A stretch of DNA of 64,000 nt from Papilionanthe hookeriana x Papilionanthe teres (Eukaryota; Streptophyta; Magnoliopsida; Asparagales; Orchidaceae), in contig CM040428.1 of NCBI GenBank assembly GCA_022702705.1, forward strand, positions 116,420,183 to 116,484,182. The letters run 5' to 3'. The position numbers and the translations under genes are program-made. Under the pieces are notes generated by a model. That model was given only the letters and a program-made list of their open reading frames with translations, made no database searches and was not told the DNA's origin. This document shows, piece after piece, positions 1 to 13,000 of the stretch. The stretch's first letter is position 1. Every line of letters starts with the position of its first letter.

Positions 1-2300
1 TAAAGACTAATCCAGATATAGTAATCTTTGCCTTATAAAAAAATTAAAAAAAAAGAAGAAAAGAACAAAATAAAAAAAATAGTATGTGAAAAGGAAGAAG
101 AAGCTTGAGGATTTAAGTGCCTAATAAAAAATTGGTTCCACACCTCCTCTTTTTAGAGTATAAGATTTGAGAAAATCTTGAAGCTTATAAATAGAAAATA
201 GTCTGAATAATTATTTTCAGTAAATATTTTTAAGTAAAGAAAATAAAATGCTTAAGCCCTATTTTTTTTGAAAAATCTACAAGTATTTCTGAATAAGATA
301 GAAACTAATATTTTTCATTAACCTTTATCTAAGAGATTTTTAAACTTTAAATTAATCTCATTTACTAAAAATTTTTCTAAATTGGACCACTACATTTAGA
401 ACAAAATTTAAAAAAATTCTAATGAAACTCATCCACAAAATTTGACTGTTTGATTTTATATGATTTTAGTGTCACTTGAGGACAAGTAACATTCAATTTT
501 GGGGGATTTTAATACACCTAAAATATATAGTATTTTTATACATATTTTTATACCTATTTTTGATGATATTGCACTTTAATGGAATGTATTTTGTGTATTT
601 TTCTTATATGTATGATTAAATGGATAAATGTGATAAAAGGAGTGAAAAAGTATCAAAATTGGAGCAAAAATGAAGAAAGGTGAAAAATTGATCTTGGCGG
701 CTAAGCGCCAAGATGACGCTTATGCGCCAGAGCCCTACGGCTATGCACCAGATCTGGAGCTTACACACCAGAAGACCCAAAGCTAAGCACTGGGACCTCG
801 CGCTTACGTGCGACACTTATAAAAGAGGAGTTATTTAATTTTAGGTGCCATTTTGAAGGCGTATTTGAGGCATATCTTGGTGAGAACATGGGTAACTCCC
901 TATCAGCGCCAACATTAATTTAAATTATTCTTGAACGGATGCATCTCTTGGAGGATTCAATGAATCTTGACACATTTTGAAGAGATACGAAGGCACTTAT
1001 TGGAAAAGTATAAAAATAATACTTGAAGATCAGAAGAGAGAGAATTTAGAGGGAGTAATTAAAAAGTAATTTAGTGTGTTGTAAGAGTTATTTATGGTTG
1101 TTGTAGAGTGTGTAGTTAGTGTAGGAGAGTTCTTTCGTTAACTTACCACTCCACTTCACCGTTTCTACTTAAATATAGTTTGTATTAGGATTAAAAGTGA
1201 GATTTAGAGTCATCAGAGTTAGGCGCCAACCACTAATGAGCATTGTAAGGAAAATCAAAGTTTTTAAAGGAACTTCAAGTGTGTTGTGGAGAGGATTTAC
1301 TGATAAGTCTTTATCTTTGTTGTTACATTTGATTTTTAATTAAATCTTCTTGTGTTTTCACTATGATTTCTACTTTTAAACTAAGTTTTGATTGTATTTT
1401 CTCCCTGAATTTTGAGTAGTTTTAATTATCTTTTTCCTTAATATGATGAAGTAATAAAGTTATGGAATTATGTTGTGTGAAGTATAAGATTTCAATGTTG
1501 GAAGAAGTTGTGATAATTCAAAACCTTGCACTTCATTTAATTTTTTATTTGGCCAATTGAGATGTTAAAATATGTTGTGAGAACATGCCAGAACCAGTAT
1601 GGTATTGTATTAGTCAACAATTAGAAAGAATCACATGAGATTATATTGGTGAGAATGTAATTCATATGGTTAAGTGCAAATAAATAAGAAGATTTACTTT
1701 GATCGGTGTAGAATTAAAAGACTTTAGAGTGGCAGGTTAAAGCCCCCAATTCAATTTATTGTTTTTTATGTTTGATACGAGATGTTAGCCGCCAGGTGGA
1801 GGGAATAGAGAAAACTCTAGAGTGAGAGCTAGTATCTTTCTTGCCTAACCCGCTTCAAGATTTATTAAATAATATATTAACATATGTTCTTTATAACATC
1901 TATAGTAAGGGTAAAGAATATAATTGCTCTTATTGGTACAAAACACTTTAGATACTTCCACAAAATAATTTCCATGACTTGTTACAGCTTCATAAAAAGG
2001 AAAAGATATTTTATTTGCATTTGCTTACATTTTATAAAAGTCTAGTTAAAGTTGTTATTTACTTTTATTTCAAATTATTAAAATTAACAAAAAGAATCAA
2101 ATTTTCTTTCCTACAATATTATCTTTAGTTTGTGTATGATCTTTCTTAAAAAGTAAAAAGATATTTTTCCTATTTTCTTTGTTTAACAATTTCCCTGTGG
2201 CTTCGATATCTCGGGGCTTAATCAGAAAATCCTATATTACTTAGTAACGATATGTATACTTACGTAGAATCTCATTTTATAATATCATTAAGAGAAGTAT
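1..2300 (+). mobile_element. 3' end of an Athila-like Ty3 element with its 3' LTR
   Basis: Bases 1-506 resemble the reverse complement of the untranslated tail of the Athila element at 37504-53686, including a purine stretch and the CACTTGAGGACAAGTAAC block at 472-490. This is followed by a polypurine tract (TTTTGGGGGA, about 497-506). The LTR starts near 507. It shares with the other element GCGCC-rich repeats (about 698-815, 1224) and the near-terminal CTATATTACTT stretch at 2232-2242. The LTR end is not sharply defined and meets RTE sequence near 2320. The 5' part lies outside the window. Confidence 0.6.
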
Positions 2301-2319
2301 CAATTTATATACAAAAACG

Positions 2320-3765
2320 TAAGCATAAATATCTGGGATCATAACTCAAGGCTACAAAACCAGTAGGACCTACCAACTGAGTTGTGGAAATATTTAGGAG
2401 ATTTTTGAGTTTGTTGGCTCACTAAACTCTTTAATATTATTTTTAAAACTGCAAAAGCTGTCTAAGTGAAGAAAGAATATTTTGGCCCACATTTGTAAGA
2501 ATAAAGGAAATGCACAAGAGTATGCAAATTTCATAAGAATTACGTCATGTTGTCATACATTAAAATTCTTGGTGAGATTAATTAAACACAAGTTAAAACA
2601 TGATACAATGATTTCTTATAATTAGTTTAGATATATGGCAAAAAAGTTCACTATGAAATCTATACATTTATTGAGAGGTTTGATGGGGAAGTACATAGAG
2701 AGTATAAAGGATCTACATATGCTTTTTATTCATTTAGAAAAATCTTTTGATAAGGTTCTTTTTCGAGAGTTCTAGAAAAGAAAGGTGTTGATATGACTTA
2801 TATTCACATCATTAATGATATGTATACTATAGTTGTTACTTGTGTTCAAACAGAACGACGACTAACCAAGAATTTTCCTATTTTAGTTAGATTACATCAG
2901 AGATCAGCTTTAAGCCCATATCTTTTTTGTTTAATTAAGGATGCTCCTACTAAATATTTATAAGAAGATGTACTTAGTGTATGATTTTAGCTGATGATAT
3001 CCTTTCTATGGATAAAACTAAAGAAAAAGTTCAAGAAATACTTGAATTATGGAGGTCAACATTGTAATATAAAGGGATTCGTTTGAGTAGATCTAAAATT
3101 AACTACATGGAATGTAATTTAATAGTAGTAGAGCTTGTGGTAGAGTTGTAACTATGGGTAATTAAATCATTAAAAGGCGTGACCATTTTAGATATCTTGG
3201 GTCTATTCTCTTAAACTGATAGTGACATAGATGAGGATGTTATTACTAGAATTCAAGTTGGTTGGTTGAAGTGAAGGAATGCATTATGCCTATTGTGTGA
3301 TAAAGAAAATATTGCTTAAGCTTAAAATAAAATTTATAAGGTGGCAATGAGACCTAAAATGTTTTGCGGTGCATAATGTTGGACTTTAAAAGAGAAGCAC
3401 AAAACTCAGTTAAGTTTTATTGAGATGAGAATGCTTAGGTGGACGAGTGACTCAAAACTTAAAGACATAATGTAAAATAAATGTATTCATTAAAGGGTTA
3501 GTGTAGCTCTAGTAGTAGACAATATTAGAGAGTCATCTTAAATGGTTTGGTCATTTAAGGGCTGACCATTTGATGATCCGATTAGGAGAGTAAAGGTTTT
3601 AAATTTGACTTATGTTAAGAAAGAAAGACATAGACCAACTAAGACTTGGGCATATTGTATAAAAATGATTTTAATATAATATAATTAAATGAAAATATGA
3701 TACTCAATAGAACACAATGGAGAAAAATGATTCATGTAGCTAACCCCACTTAGTGTGGTAGTGAC
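2320..3765 (+). mobile_element. RTE-type non-LTR retrotransposon, decayed, 5'-truncated
   Basis: The + strand aligns by eye over its length with the reverse complement of the better preserved RTE at 51805-53226. Recognisable reverse transcriptase pieces are [13 protein letters not shown] (near 2660) and [19 protein letters not shown] (near 2775). The 3' end is the typical plant RTE tail around 3730-3760 (ATTCATGTAGC then CCCCACTTAGTG). Many stops and frameshifts make it non-functional. Confidence 0.75.
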
Positions 3766-6540
3766 ATAAGAAATAACTCAGCTTTGTGGGTATGATGAAT
3801 TTTATATCATACTCCCTTGTCTCATTTGAATGAACTTGCATACTTATCTTGGCATAGTGTCAACCAAGCTAAAGTTGGTATTATTAAGGATGACCTTCTG
3901 AAAAAACTGTGAGAGAAAAAACATTAATATTGAATAAATTAGTAATTAGCATTGTTATAGGGCTTCTAGAGAGTGTTTAGGAAGGGGTTTTAGTGAGGAG
4001 GTGACTAGAGAATATCTAGGGAATGAAAAAACGAGAGTTTGAAAATATTTGAAAAGGGGATATGAGGTGAAATATTTTGTTATACAACATATGATGGAGT
4101 TCAACTACTGTACAAATTGAAAATAGCATCTAAACAAAAGACAGTGAAATACTAGTAGCGATGAGGTTACACCACCTATTACTAAGAAGGATAAAGCCAC
4201 ACCATTTATAAAAACAAGATGACACATCACTTTGAAGAGCATAAAATAGATAACATGATCTCTTAATAAAATAACAATAACAAAAAATCCATGAAGCAAC
4301 AAATAACCAAACATAAATAATTCCCTAATATCAAGAACCCTAAATATAAATAACAAAATAGGAAAAAAAATAATAAAGATAAATACAAAGAAAAGAAAAT
4401 GAAATTGCTTAAATCGCAAGAATGGTACCCCTTCTCCAGAAATCATGGGATTTTGATTTCACTATACACAAAATTCTATATCGTAGGACTTTCACTCCCA
4501 TAGTTTTGCAGAAGCTCCCACATCAATAATTAAGTTCAACTGTTATCAGAAGAGTATGATAATGACCACACAATAAAGAAATAATAAATATATAAATGGT
4601 ATCTCTTGTTATTTGTGTGTAATAATAACTTTATTTAGAACGTTGCAACTTATAAATCAACCCACTTATAAATAAGGGTGGTATTTATAGTATATTTCTC
4701 ATCATATAAAGAATAAGCTCATGATTATATATAAAGCTAGTTAGATTTAATGTTTTTTAATAATATTTTTCCTTCAGTCAAATTTCTAGTATTATCTAAC
4801 CTCAGATTAATGTAGTAGGTTGTATAAGGTGTACAATTTTAGTGTGTACTCTTTATTTTAAGCATTTGACATACGTGAATAAAATTATAGAAAATGTCTT
4901 GAAATTCTCTTGTACGAAGAAAAATATTAAATACCATATGGAATAATAAATTTTTAAAGGTAATTTATAATTACTTTGAGTATATTCACTTATATAATTA
5001 ATTTGTTCTATTTATATATCTCATAGTTCAATGAGCATGAATGAATTTTTTGAATATTCAAACATATCATTAACTTTTCTGATGGTTAATTATCCAATAA
5101 ATAAAATTTTTCAAATTGTTCTTCATTATCAATTTTTCCATAGAACTTGAGAATGCACCCATTGTCTCTTGAAATAATTTCATAGCTTTCATGATTGTCC
5201 ATAATCTTTTTACGCAATGAAACTCTCAACTCATGATATGATGGTAGTTAAAGCCCTAGTTACTATTGCATAATTATCATTATCTTATGATTAAATCACT
5301 TTAACTTCACTATATTGAAAGGGATTTATGCCTAATAAATTAACTTGACTAAAAATTATACAACTCAATCTTAACTTTCCTTTTTCATATATTTTCTTAT
5401 TCCCATTTGCTTCATATATTTTTCTCTTAACTTCCTTTTCAATTTATTTAAGCAAATATAACAATTCATTAGACTTTTCATTTTAAATATATTATTTATT
5501 TTTAAATCTAGAATTTTAATGGCCTCTTACTACAATGCATAAGATATTAACTATTTAATTCATCAATAATATCAGCCATCCTCTAATGTTGCTTCATATG
5601 TAAATTTCATTATTATTTTTCTTATTCCTTTTTGGTTCGATAGTAGTCTCTCTTACATTCAAATATGCTTTCTCACATTTAATAATAGTGCTTTTTAGAT
5701 ATACTAGAAAAATCAACAAGGAGTTCTTTAGGTAAAGATATACATATAGTTATGTTTTTACAATAATAAATACATATGCGAAAAAAAAGCTTGACTAAGC
5801 TTTTCGATTTTATGTATTTATAAAATGAACTTTTTTTCTTGTATTCGAATCACCCATAACATAATAGTGAATATCAAATAATGGCATAAAGCAATAAACT
5901 CACTATTCCAAGACCTAACTGTTAATTAAATAATGATATTGTAAACTTTCGATATTTTTAATTGTACATTAGTTAATAAACAACCCTTAAGTATTAAGTT
6001 GTCAAATTGCCAATATATAAATAAGGCATTATATGAGCAAGCTAAAATAATAATATAAGTAATCAATACAAATTTCTTCATTAAAACTCCCTACTAAATA
6101 ATATAAGTAAATAAAATAATCAATTAAAGAAATATTTGCGACCGTCATCGAGTGGAAAAAGTTGTAAGAAATTAGGAAGTAGGGTTCTTATTGCTTGCTA
6201 GAATGGGCGAAAGAAATGGATCACCAAGTAGTTTTTTTGATAGATAAATTATTTAATCCTCTAAGTTGTTAAACAAATTTACTACTTTCTACTTTGCCAA
6301 CCTGAGTCTATGCCATGCTTCACACAACCATGACAAAAGTGCTTCTTGCACAAAGAACATGCTTCACTCACAACTAGGTTTTAAGTGAGAAGAGCGCTTA
6401 GAAGCACAGACCTCCAAAAAATATTGAATATGCATATTAATAAAACTTTTATAACTTTTGAACCCATGAAATTATTTATCACAATCAAACAATTAAAAAT
6501 TTAACAAAAACTTAAATATGGTTTAGTATTTTTTGTGAAT
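3766..6540. other. AT-rich 5' flank of GCP1, no gene recognised
   Basis: I find no conserved protein, RNA gene or clear element boundary. A 113-codon hydrophobic open frame at 4105-4446 (-) has the composition of translated AT-rich DNA and no family resemblance. Anything in this stretch would have to be found by repeat masking. Confidence 0.5.
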
Positions 6541-6554
6541 TTCAATATTCAATT

Positions 6555-6579
6555 GATAGATAGATAGATAGATAGATAC

Positions 6580-6615
<36 letters not shown>
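6555..6615. repeat. Microsatellites (GATA)6 and (AT)n just upstream of GCP1
   Basis: Six GATA units at 6555-6578 are followed after CATA by about 16 AT dinucleotides to 6615. The block ends 119 bp before the start codon. Confidence 0.95.
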
Positions 6616-6617
<2 letters not shown>

Positions 6618-6734
6618 ACAATTAAATTTGAAAATAGTAATTTTTCACATATGTAATTGTAAAAGTAATCTAGTGCATCCGCACCAAAGAACCCACAATC
6701 CACAAAGCATCTAATCTTCGCTCAGCAACTCTAA
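6583..6734 (+). promoter_or_regulatory. Probable core promoter and 5' UTR of GCP1
   Basis: The only TATA-like sequence near the start codon is the end of the AT microsatellite (TATATATAAG to 6618). The following 116 bp, less AT-rich near the gene, lead to the ATG in context CTAAATGGC. There is no direct evidence for a transcription start, so this is a positional inference. Confidence 0.35.
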
Positions 6735-7019
6735 ATGGCAAGTTCTCTTATTTGTTCGTCACTCACCTTCCGCTTCGCTCGTCTCTCGAGTCTTTGCTTC
6801 TTGAAAGGGCGAGGAGGTGCTTGTTCGACAAACTGCATACGATACTATCGGCCATCCTTTAAAATTCGCTACATTTCTTTATATCCCCAATCTAGACTTC
6901 TGCGGCACTCTTATTCCTCAAATGCTGTTGCACGCGGGGGTTTGAGCCGCAACCTGGATCGCGAGGATTTGGTTGTTCTTGGCATTGAGACGAGCTGCGA
7001 TGATACAGCAGCCGCTGTT
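6735..7019 (+). CDS. GCP1: GCP1 exon 1 (transit peptide and start of the ASKHA fold)
   Basis: Ninety-five codons from the ATG at 6735 to GCT GTT, followed by a consensus donor GTAAGT at 7020. Residues 1-75 form a basic, Ser-rich presequence. [17 protein letters not shown], the nucleotide-binding N-terminus of Kae1/TsaD proteins, ends the exon. Exon phase is 0. Confidence 0.93.
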
Positions 7020-10000
7020 GTAAGTTATCCTTGACGGTTTTGTGATATTCATTTTCATTTGATTTGGTTTCTTCTAATGGGTAATTGTGCTCGAAATACT
7101 AGGTTTTTTCGCTGCTGTTATGCTATTGCGCTTATTTGCTTATTTTGTCTTATTATAATTAAGGTTACGGGCAATGGGGAAATACTCGGTCAGATTGTAT
7201 CTTCTCAAGTAAGTTTTTATTTTCTTTATCACTGTTCAACTGAGTTTTTTGCTGGAGGGAAATTGCTGGAAACTCATATGACCCCCTTTAATGGAAGATT
7301 TACATACATACCACTAAATTCTTATGTATTTACATATCTAACACATAAACTTTAATTTTTTACACAGATGCCACCTTAACTATGTATGAAGAGGCGTGTT
7401 TCACTTTTTATAAGTTAACAAGTGGTATTTTTTTTATGTGATATGAAATATTTTGGTGGTATAAATGTAAAAACCAAAGTTTGTGTTAGATATGTAAATA
7501 CATAGAATTGGTTGGTATGTGTGTAAATGCTTTGACACGTCTTTGTATCATCAATGCAACTAGCTAATATGTTTTGCAAATTTGGAAAATACATAAAAAA
7601 TGGTATCTTGTTTGCAAAAGTGGAATATAACATATTTTATCTAACGCAACATAGAATTCGACCTTGTTCATATCATACTGTTGTTCAATTATTCTTTCTT
7701 TTTGTTACCACCCTATCTCATTGTATCTTATTTAACTTGCCAGGTGAGCAGGGTTGGCACCAAATCATGTTTGAGTGGACCCAAACTCGAAATAAACTGG
7801 CTAGTCTAACTTTAGCCTAAAGAAAAATCTAAATGCATTTCAAGTCAAGTCAAATCAATCAAAACAAGATGATGTTGAGTCAAAATGGAATGATTTTGAG
7901 CTGAGTCGAATTATTATTCTTTGAATTAAAAAAAAGATTAATTGTTTGGAACGATAAGAAGAAATGTTCAAACCTATACTCATTGCGAGTTAGATCGAAA
8001 TATAAAGCATAAATCTACATCAAAATTTAATATAATTTGTATTTGTTTAGTATAACTCAAATCTCATTTTGAGCAATCTAAATACAACTCAAAATCAACC
8101 AAAAAAGGCTAAAGTTGAGATAATGACTCGTAATTAGACTTGAAATTAGTCGAATGATATAAGAACTTAATTGATTTTCAAGCGAAATTGTTATCCTTAC
8201 GAATGAACAATTGTCTCCTTTGTTTTTGTCATCTTTTTCAATATTTAAGTTGTGCTTTACTTTATATTTTAAGTTTTTCATGCTAAAGAGCAGCACTAAA
8301 GTTGAATTGGTGTTGTACATGTTTTGCTAACTTATAATGTTTCTTAGTTATTAAAAAATCTTGGTGATGGTTTTGCATTATAACATACCCTTGTGGATGA
8401 TGGATACATGAACAATCATGCAATTGATTTGGTTCTATTGTTAATTGATTTATCACTACATTTATATGCATCTAGAGTTGCTAGAAAACCATCCAATTTT
8501 AGGTGTGGTGAAGAGACCAAGGTGTTGGTAAATACAAGGATATCTATAATTGAAAATCAACCATTTTAGCACAGAAGGAGGGCGTTGTAGCTTGGAGAAA
8601 AATTCTTCCAAGGACAATTATTTTCCTTCCATGTACTTGTTTGAGGCTAGAAGATATTTTTATTGATATGTGTGAGGATGCTCCAAAATATCCCTATTTT
8701 ACTTGATGAATTTTCATCCCGACAGATTAGTTCACTTAGAATATTCAACAAGATTTTTATTCATGGAGACTTTAGGAGTGATCGAGTATCTTGGATTTGT
8801 TACAAAAAAGAATACATGCATTGACGTGGGCATGGCCCATAGGTTAAAGATAATGGTTAGCTAGGGATATTATGCAATGCAAGCTTCATAGAGATTTGAA
8901 TGTAAGTCTTACAAAACTATGATTTGTGTAGTTGTCATTAATGATTTTTAGTGTTTGATAGAAAAATGGTTGATAATAAAATTGAGCATGATAAGAATAA
9001 GAATGTTATAATAAAGAATTGTATAATGTTAGAGTGATGGTTATAACATTGATTTGGGTATTAAATTAGCTTGGTGATCAATTAGATGCTCTTATGATCG
9101 TGATTTGTTCATGTTTTTGAAGTTTTAGTTTGATTGCTCTATAAAAAGTATCAATTGTGATGATTCTCCTATCACACCATTAAGGTATATGAAAATGTCA
9201 TCAACTATTATAGGCACGATAAGACTCTTAATCATGGATCATATGAGGTGATCAAGGCTCTAGAATATGGATTTGTTGGATCTAATTTTAAATTGCATCA
9301 TGATAAGGATGAATTTAAAATTTTATGCTTATTTTAGATGAACTTGTATTTGATTTAAATTTAGATTTTTGATAATTATTACATGAATTATTATTCATTT
9401 GAATGTATTTACTTAGTAGATTGATTTCCTTTCTCTATGGAATTTGCTTAGGAAAGAGTATATATTGTTTTTGTTTACTTATTTAAAGGCCTCGTTTCTT
9501 GCAAAATGATCAATCAATAAGGCAGAGGATTTCCTCCCAATCAAGTTCTTTTTCCTTCTACTTTGTCATGTACACTGTAGGGTTTTAAAAGTTGGGTTTA
9601 GGTATAATAGCCTACTATAGTGTATTGTAGCCACTACGAAGTTATTATCCCTCCATTCTCCTATCCTTCCACTAGTTTGCTATTGTTGCTTTGTCATTGC
9701 ACCACTTATTGTTGCCTATTATCGATATCAATTATTATGTTATTTCGTTGCTTATCTAAAATTATGGAACGTTAAAATCAACCAAGTGTGCCTTGGTAAT
9801 TGAAAAGGTAAAAAATAACAAAATATAAGTTTTCAGATAACAAAAGAGAAACTAATCTAAGAAGATGGACTATGGAGTACTGCTATGTCCAAAATTATGG
9901 GAAATCAAAATGGGAAGAGCGCCACACCTTTCTTACTTGCAGAGTATTTTAATTAGTCCATCTAATTAAAAGTTAATTGAGTTTGAACATGTGTAAATAT

Positions 10001-13000
10001 TATATTCGCGGCGTGCGGGGGGGAGGTGTGCGTAAGTACAAAAACATTCCTCAAGTTTTAATTATCTATATAGAAGTTTTCCTACTGCTTCAAGTCATCA
10101 TAAGGTTATTTAGTGGACATGCGTGAATCACTTCCACATTTTAGTTTAACATTTTCCATTTAAATGCCTTTTAAATGGTTGGTTTATATTTAGTGTTTAA
10201 AGAAAAGAAAATGAGAATTTTCTTTCTTAAATGTATTTGGATTAGGGGTTTAAATGAGTCGAGTCTAGCTCGGGCCATACCCTTATCGAGCTTGGCTTGT
10301 TTACCAAATTGTGAGCTCGAGCTCGGCTTGTAAAGGTAGAAGCCGGCTCACGAACTCGAACTAAAAATATAATTTTTACGGTAGATAACTAGAAAAGGTA
10401 TTGGTGGCCGGAGGAATAAGACGATGCAACAAATACTCACTGAAATATGTATCAAAATTACTAACGATTGACTAATCGAGCCGGCTCACGAGCCAATGAG
10501 TCGGGCTGGGAAAAGTAATCATTTTGTTGTCATGCCAATTTTTATCAAACCTACTAAGAGCACAATGTTCAACAGGAAGAGCTACTTTCCCGTTATGGTG
10601 GTGTTGCTCCCAAAATGGCTGAAGAAGCACACTCACTTGTTATTGACGAGGTCTCATTTTTCTTACTTCAAATGACATTTATTTTCTTTTCAATGCATCT
10701 TTGATTTTTTGCCTCAACGACTTGTCAGCCTATTTTGTGCAGGTTGTTCAGCAGGCCCTACAATCTTCAAAATTGACAGGGGAAGACCTTACTGGTGTCG
10801 CTGTTACTATTGGCCCTGGTCTAAGTCTTTGTTTGCGTGGTGACTGTCTAAGAATTTTTGAATGACTTTCAATAATCATTTATCTTTTTTCTATATCAAA
10901 GTTTATAGTATGATGCCCACTATGAAAGACATTAACGGTTATAATGCCAACATTTTACTGTAAGCGAAGTGACAAAGAGAATTCTATGATAACTAAAGAA
11001 CTTACATTAGCATGCTATTGCTAGATACACTTCAACATCAAAGATCATCTTATCTTGGTGCTTTATTAAGCTAAGGAATTTTGGTTGATATCATCTGTCA
11101 TATAATTGTAAGTTAGTCTATTTTGTGAAGCAAGTTTTTGTTGGGTTACTTCATTTTTTGTACAACTATATCTTGATGTGCAATTTATTTTTTTTGTTTG
11201 GATGCATGTCTTTTAAACCATAACTTGGTAATTCTTCTGAACATTGAAGTGTTTTGGAATAATGAAGAACTTCGAAGTTTTCATTTATTAAAACTATGGA
11301 ATATCCACATTTTGCTATCCTTATTTTAATTAACAACTTGTATTTATTGGTTAAATAATTTTCCTATACCTTGATATAGTTGGTGTTACTAAGGCTCGGA
11401 GAGTTGCCGGAAGATTCAATTTGCCTATCGTTGGAGTTCATCATATGGAAGCTCATGCTCTAGTTGCTAGGTTTGAAGATAATCTACTAAAATCAGTGTC
11501 CTTTATTACCACAACTTTTGTTATTCGATTACTTGGATTACTTGGCACCTGATTTGCACTTTTTGATCACTAGAATTTACCTTTACATTTTGTCTCCTGT
11601 TCTTTACCATGATGTCTGCGTAGAACCAAATAAGCAACTTCTCATCTGCTTAAAGTTTCCATGTGCATCTTATACCGTGCTTGAAATGATTTCAGTTAAA
11701 CGTGAATAAAAATTATTTACCTTTAATAATTATGAAAGATCATCAAGGATTATATTGATCATGCAACTCTCTTGGTAAAGAAAAATGTTTGCAAGTTTTA
11801 TTCGGCATCATAGATTTTTTTGGTGATTTGATTACCATTTGTGCTATATTGGCATTTGTTAGTGCGAATTAATTATGTTTAGTTTACTTATTCTAACTTT
11901 TATTTATTCAGATTGGTAGATAGAGACCTGCAATTTCCATTCTTAGCTCTTCTAATTTCCGGTAAGATAACTTTGGTGCCTTGTTACACAAATTAGCTTA
12001 AATTTCTATGTTTGAATGGCTTGATAGAGTACAACTAATTTGATTATTGACATAAATATCTTGTACTCTTTATGATAACGCTACAAATTGTTTGATCATT
12101 GTATTTTATGGTTGCTTATGATATATTGGTGTCATATTTTATGTAACAATTCTGTAAATGCATGCATTTGGTTTTTTCGGCATACATAAATAATATTATA
12201 TTTTATTTCATCTACTTATCGGAGATTATACTAGTTTTTATGAGGCCTCTGTTGCTTATCTGTTTACTTGGCTAGTCTTCTGCTATATTTATAGACTTCT
12301 CAACTGCAAATCACGTTTATGAAATTTCTCTGCAACTCAAGTCTTTTGTTGAATATATGTGAAGACTATTCAGTAAATTAAACTACACGATAATGATTGG
12401 GAAATGGGTTCTTTTGTCCTTGAACTTATAGCGTTTTTTATAGTTGTAGTTGGGGAGATGACAGTCAATTCTCCTCTGTATTTTATTTGATTCCCTTTTA
12501 TTGGGTCAAGGTGCACCAAATATAGAATTATCCTTTTCTTTTAACACATGCAGGATAACTTGGCATAAGTAATTTAAATGTTAGCATCTCCTATTTTACC
12601 ATTTTGTTTCCTTTTCTCTTATGTTTGCTAGAGGTGCCTGTTTCTAATTTCTTGCTTCTGCTGACATAGTTGAGGGGTTTGAGAAAAAGTTTGTTTTGAA
12701 GACGGAAGCTAATTGATGTATTGAAAATCAACTTTACTCGTTGGAAATTTCTACAATCTTGACTCAGTAAGGTCTTACTTGCTGATCGCATGCAGGAATA
12801 ATGGGTTGCCATAAAATGAATGTTTGCAATATATTATGTTTATGTTATAACCATTGTTGTTGAAAAAGTTGGGACCAAGTCCTTCTCACTAAAATAGGAA
12901 AAGAAAAAGATACAAGAAGAGATTACAAGTTATGAAGCGTACACAAATCACTTATAACAATTTAGTGAAATAAGAGAATTTAAACATATATGATAAAAAG

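Noticed and set aside
4105..4446. 113-codon hydrophobic open frame (-)
   Set aside because: Composition of translated AT-rich DNA (runs of F, I, L, V), no family motif, and no promoter or codon bias.
7059..7355. Open frame (+) overlapping GCP1 exon 2
   Set aside because: It reads through exon 2 in the correct frame but includes intron and MITE sequence; the splice sites explain the coding part.
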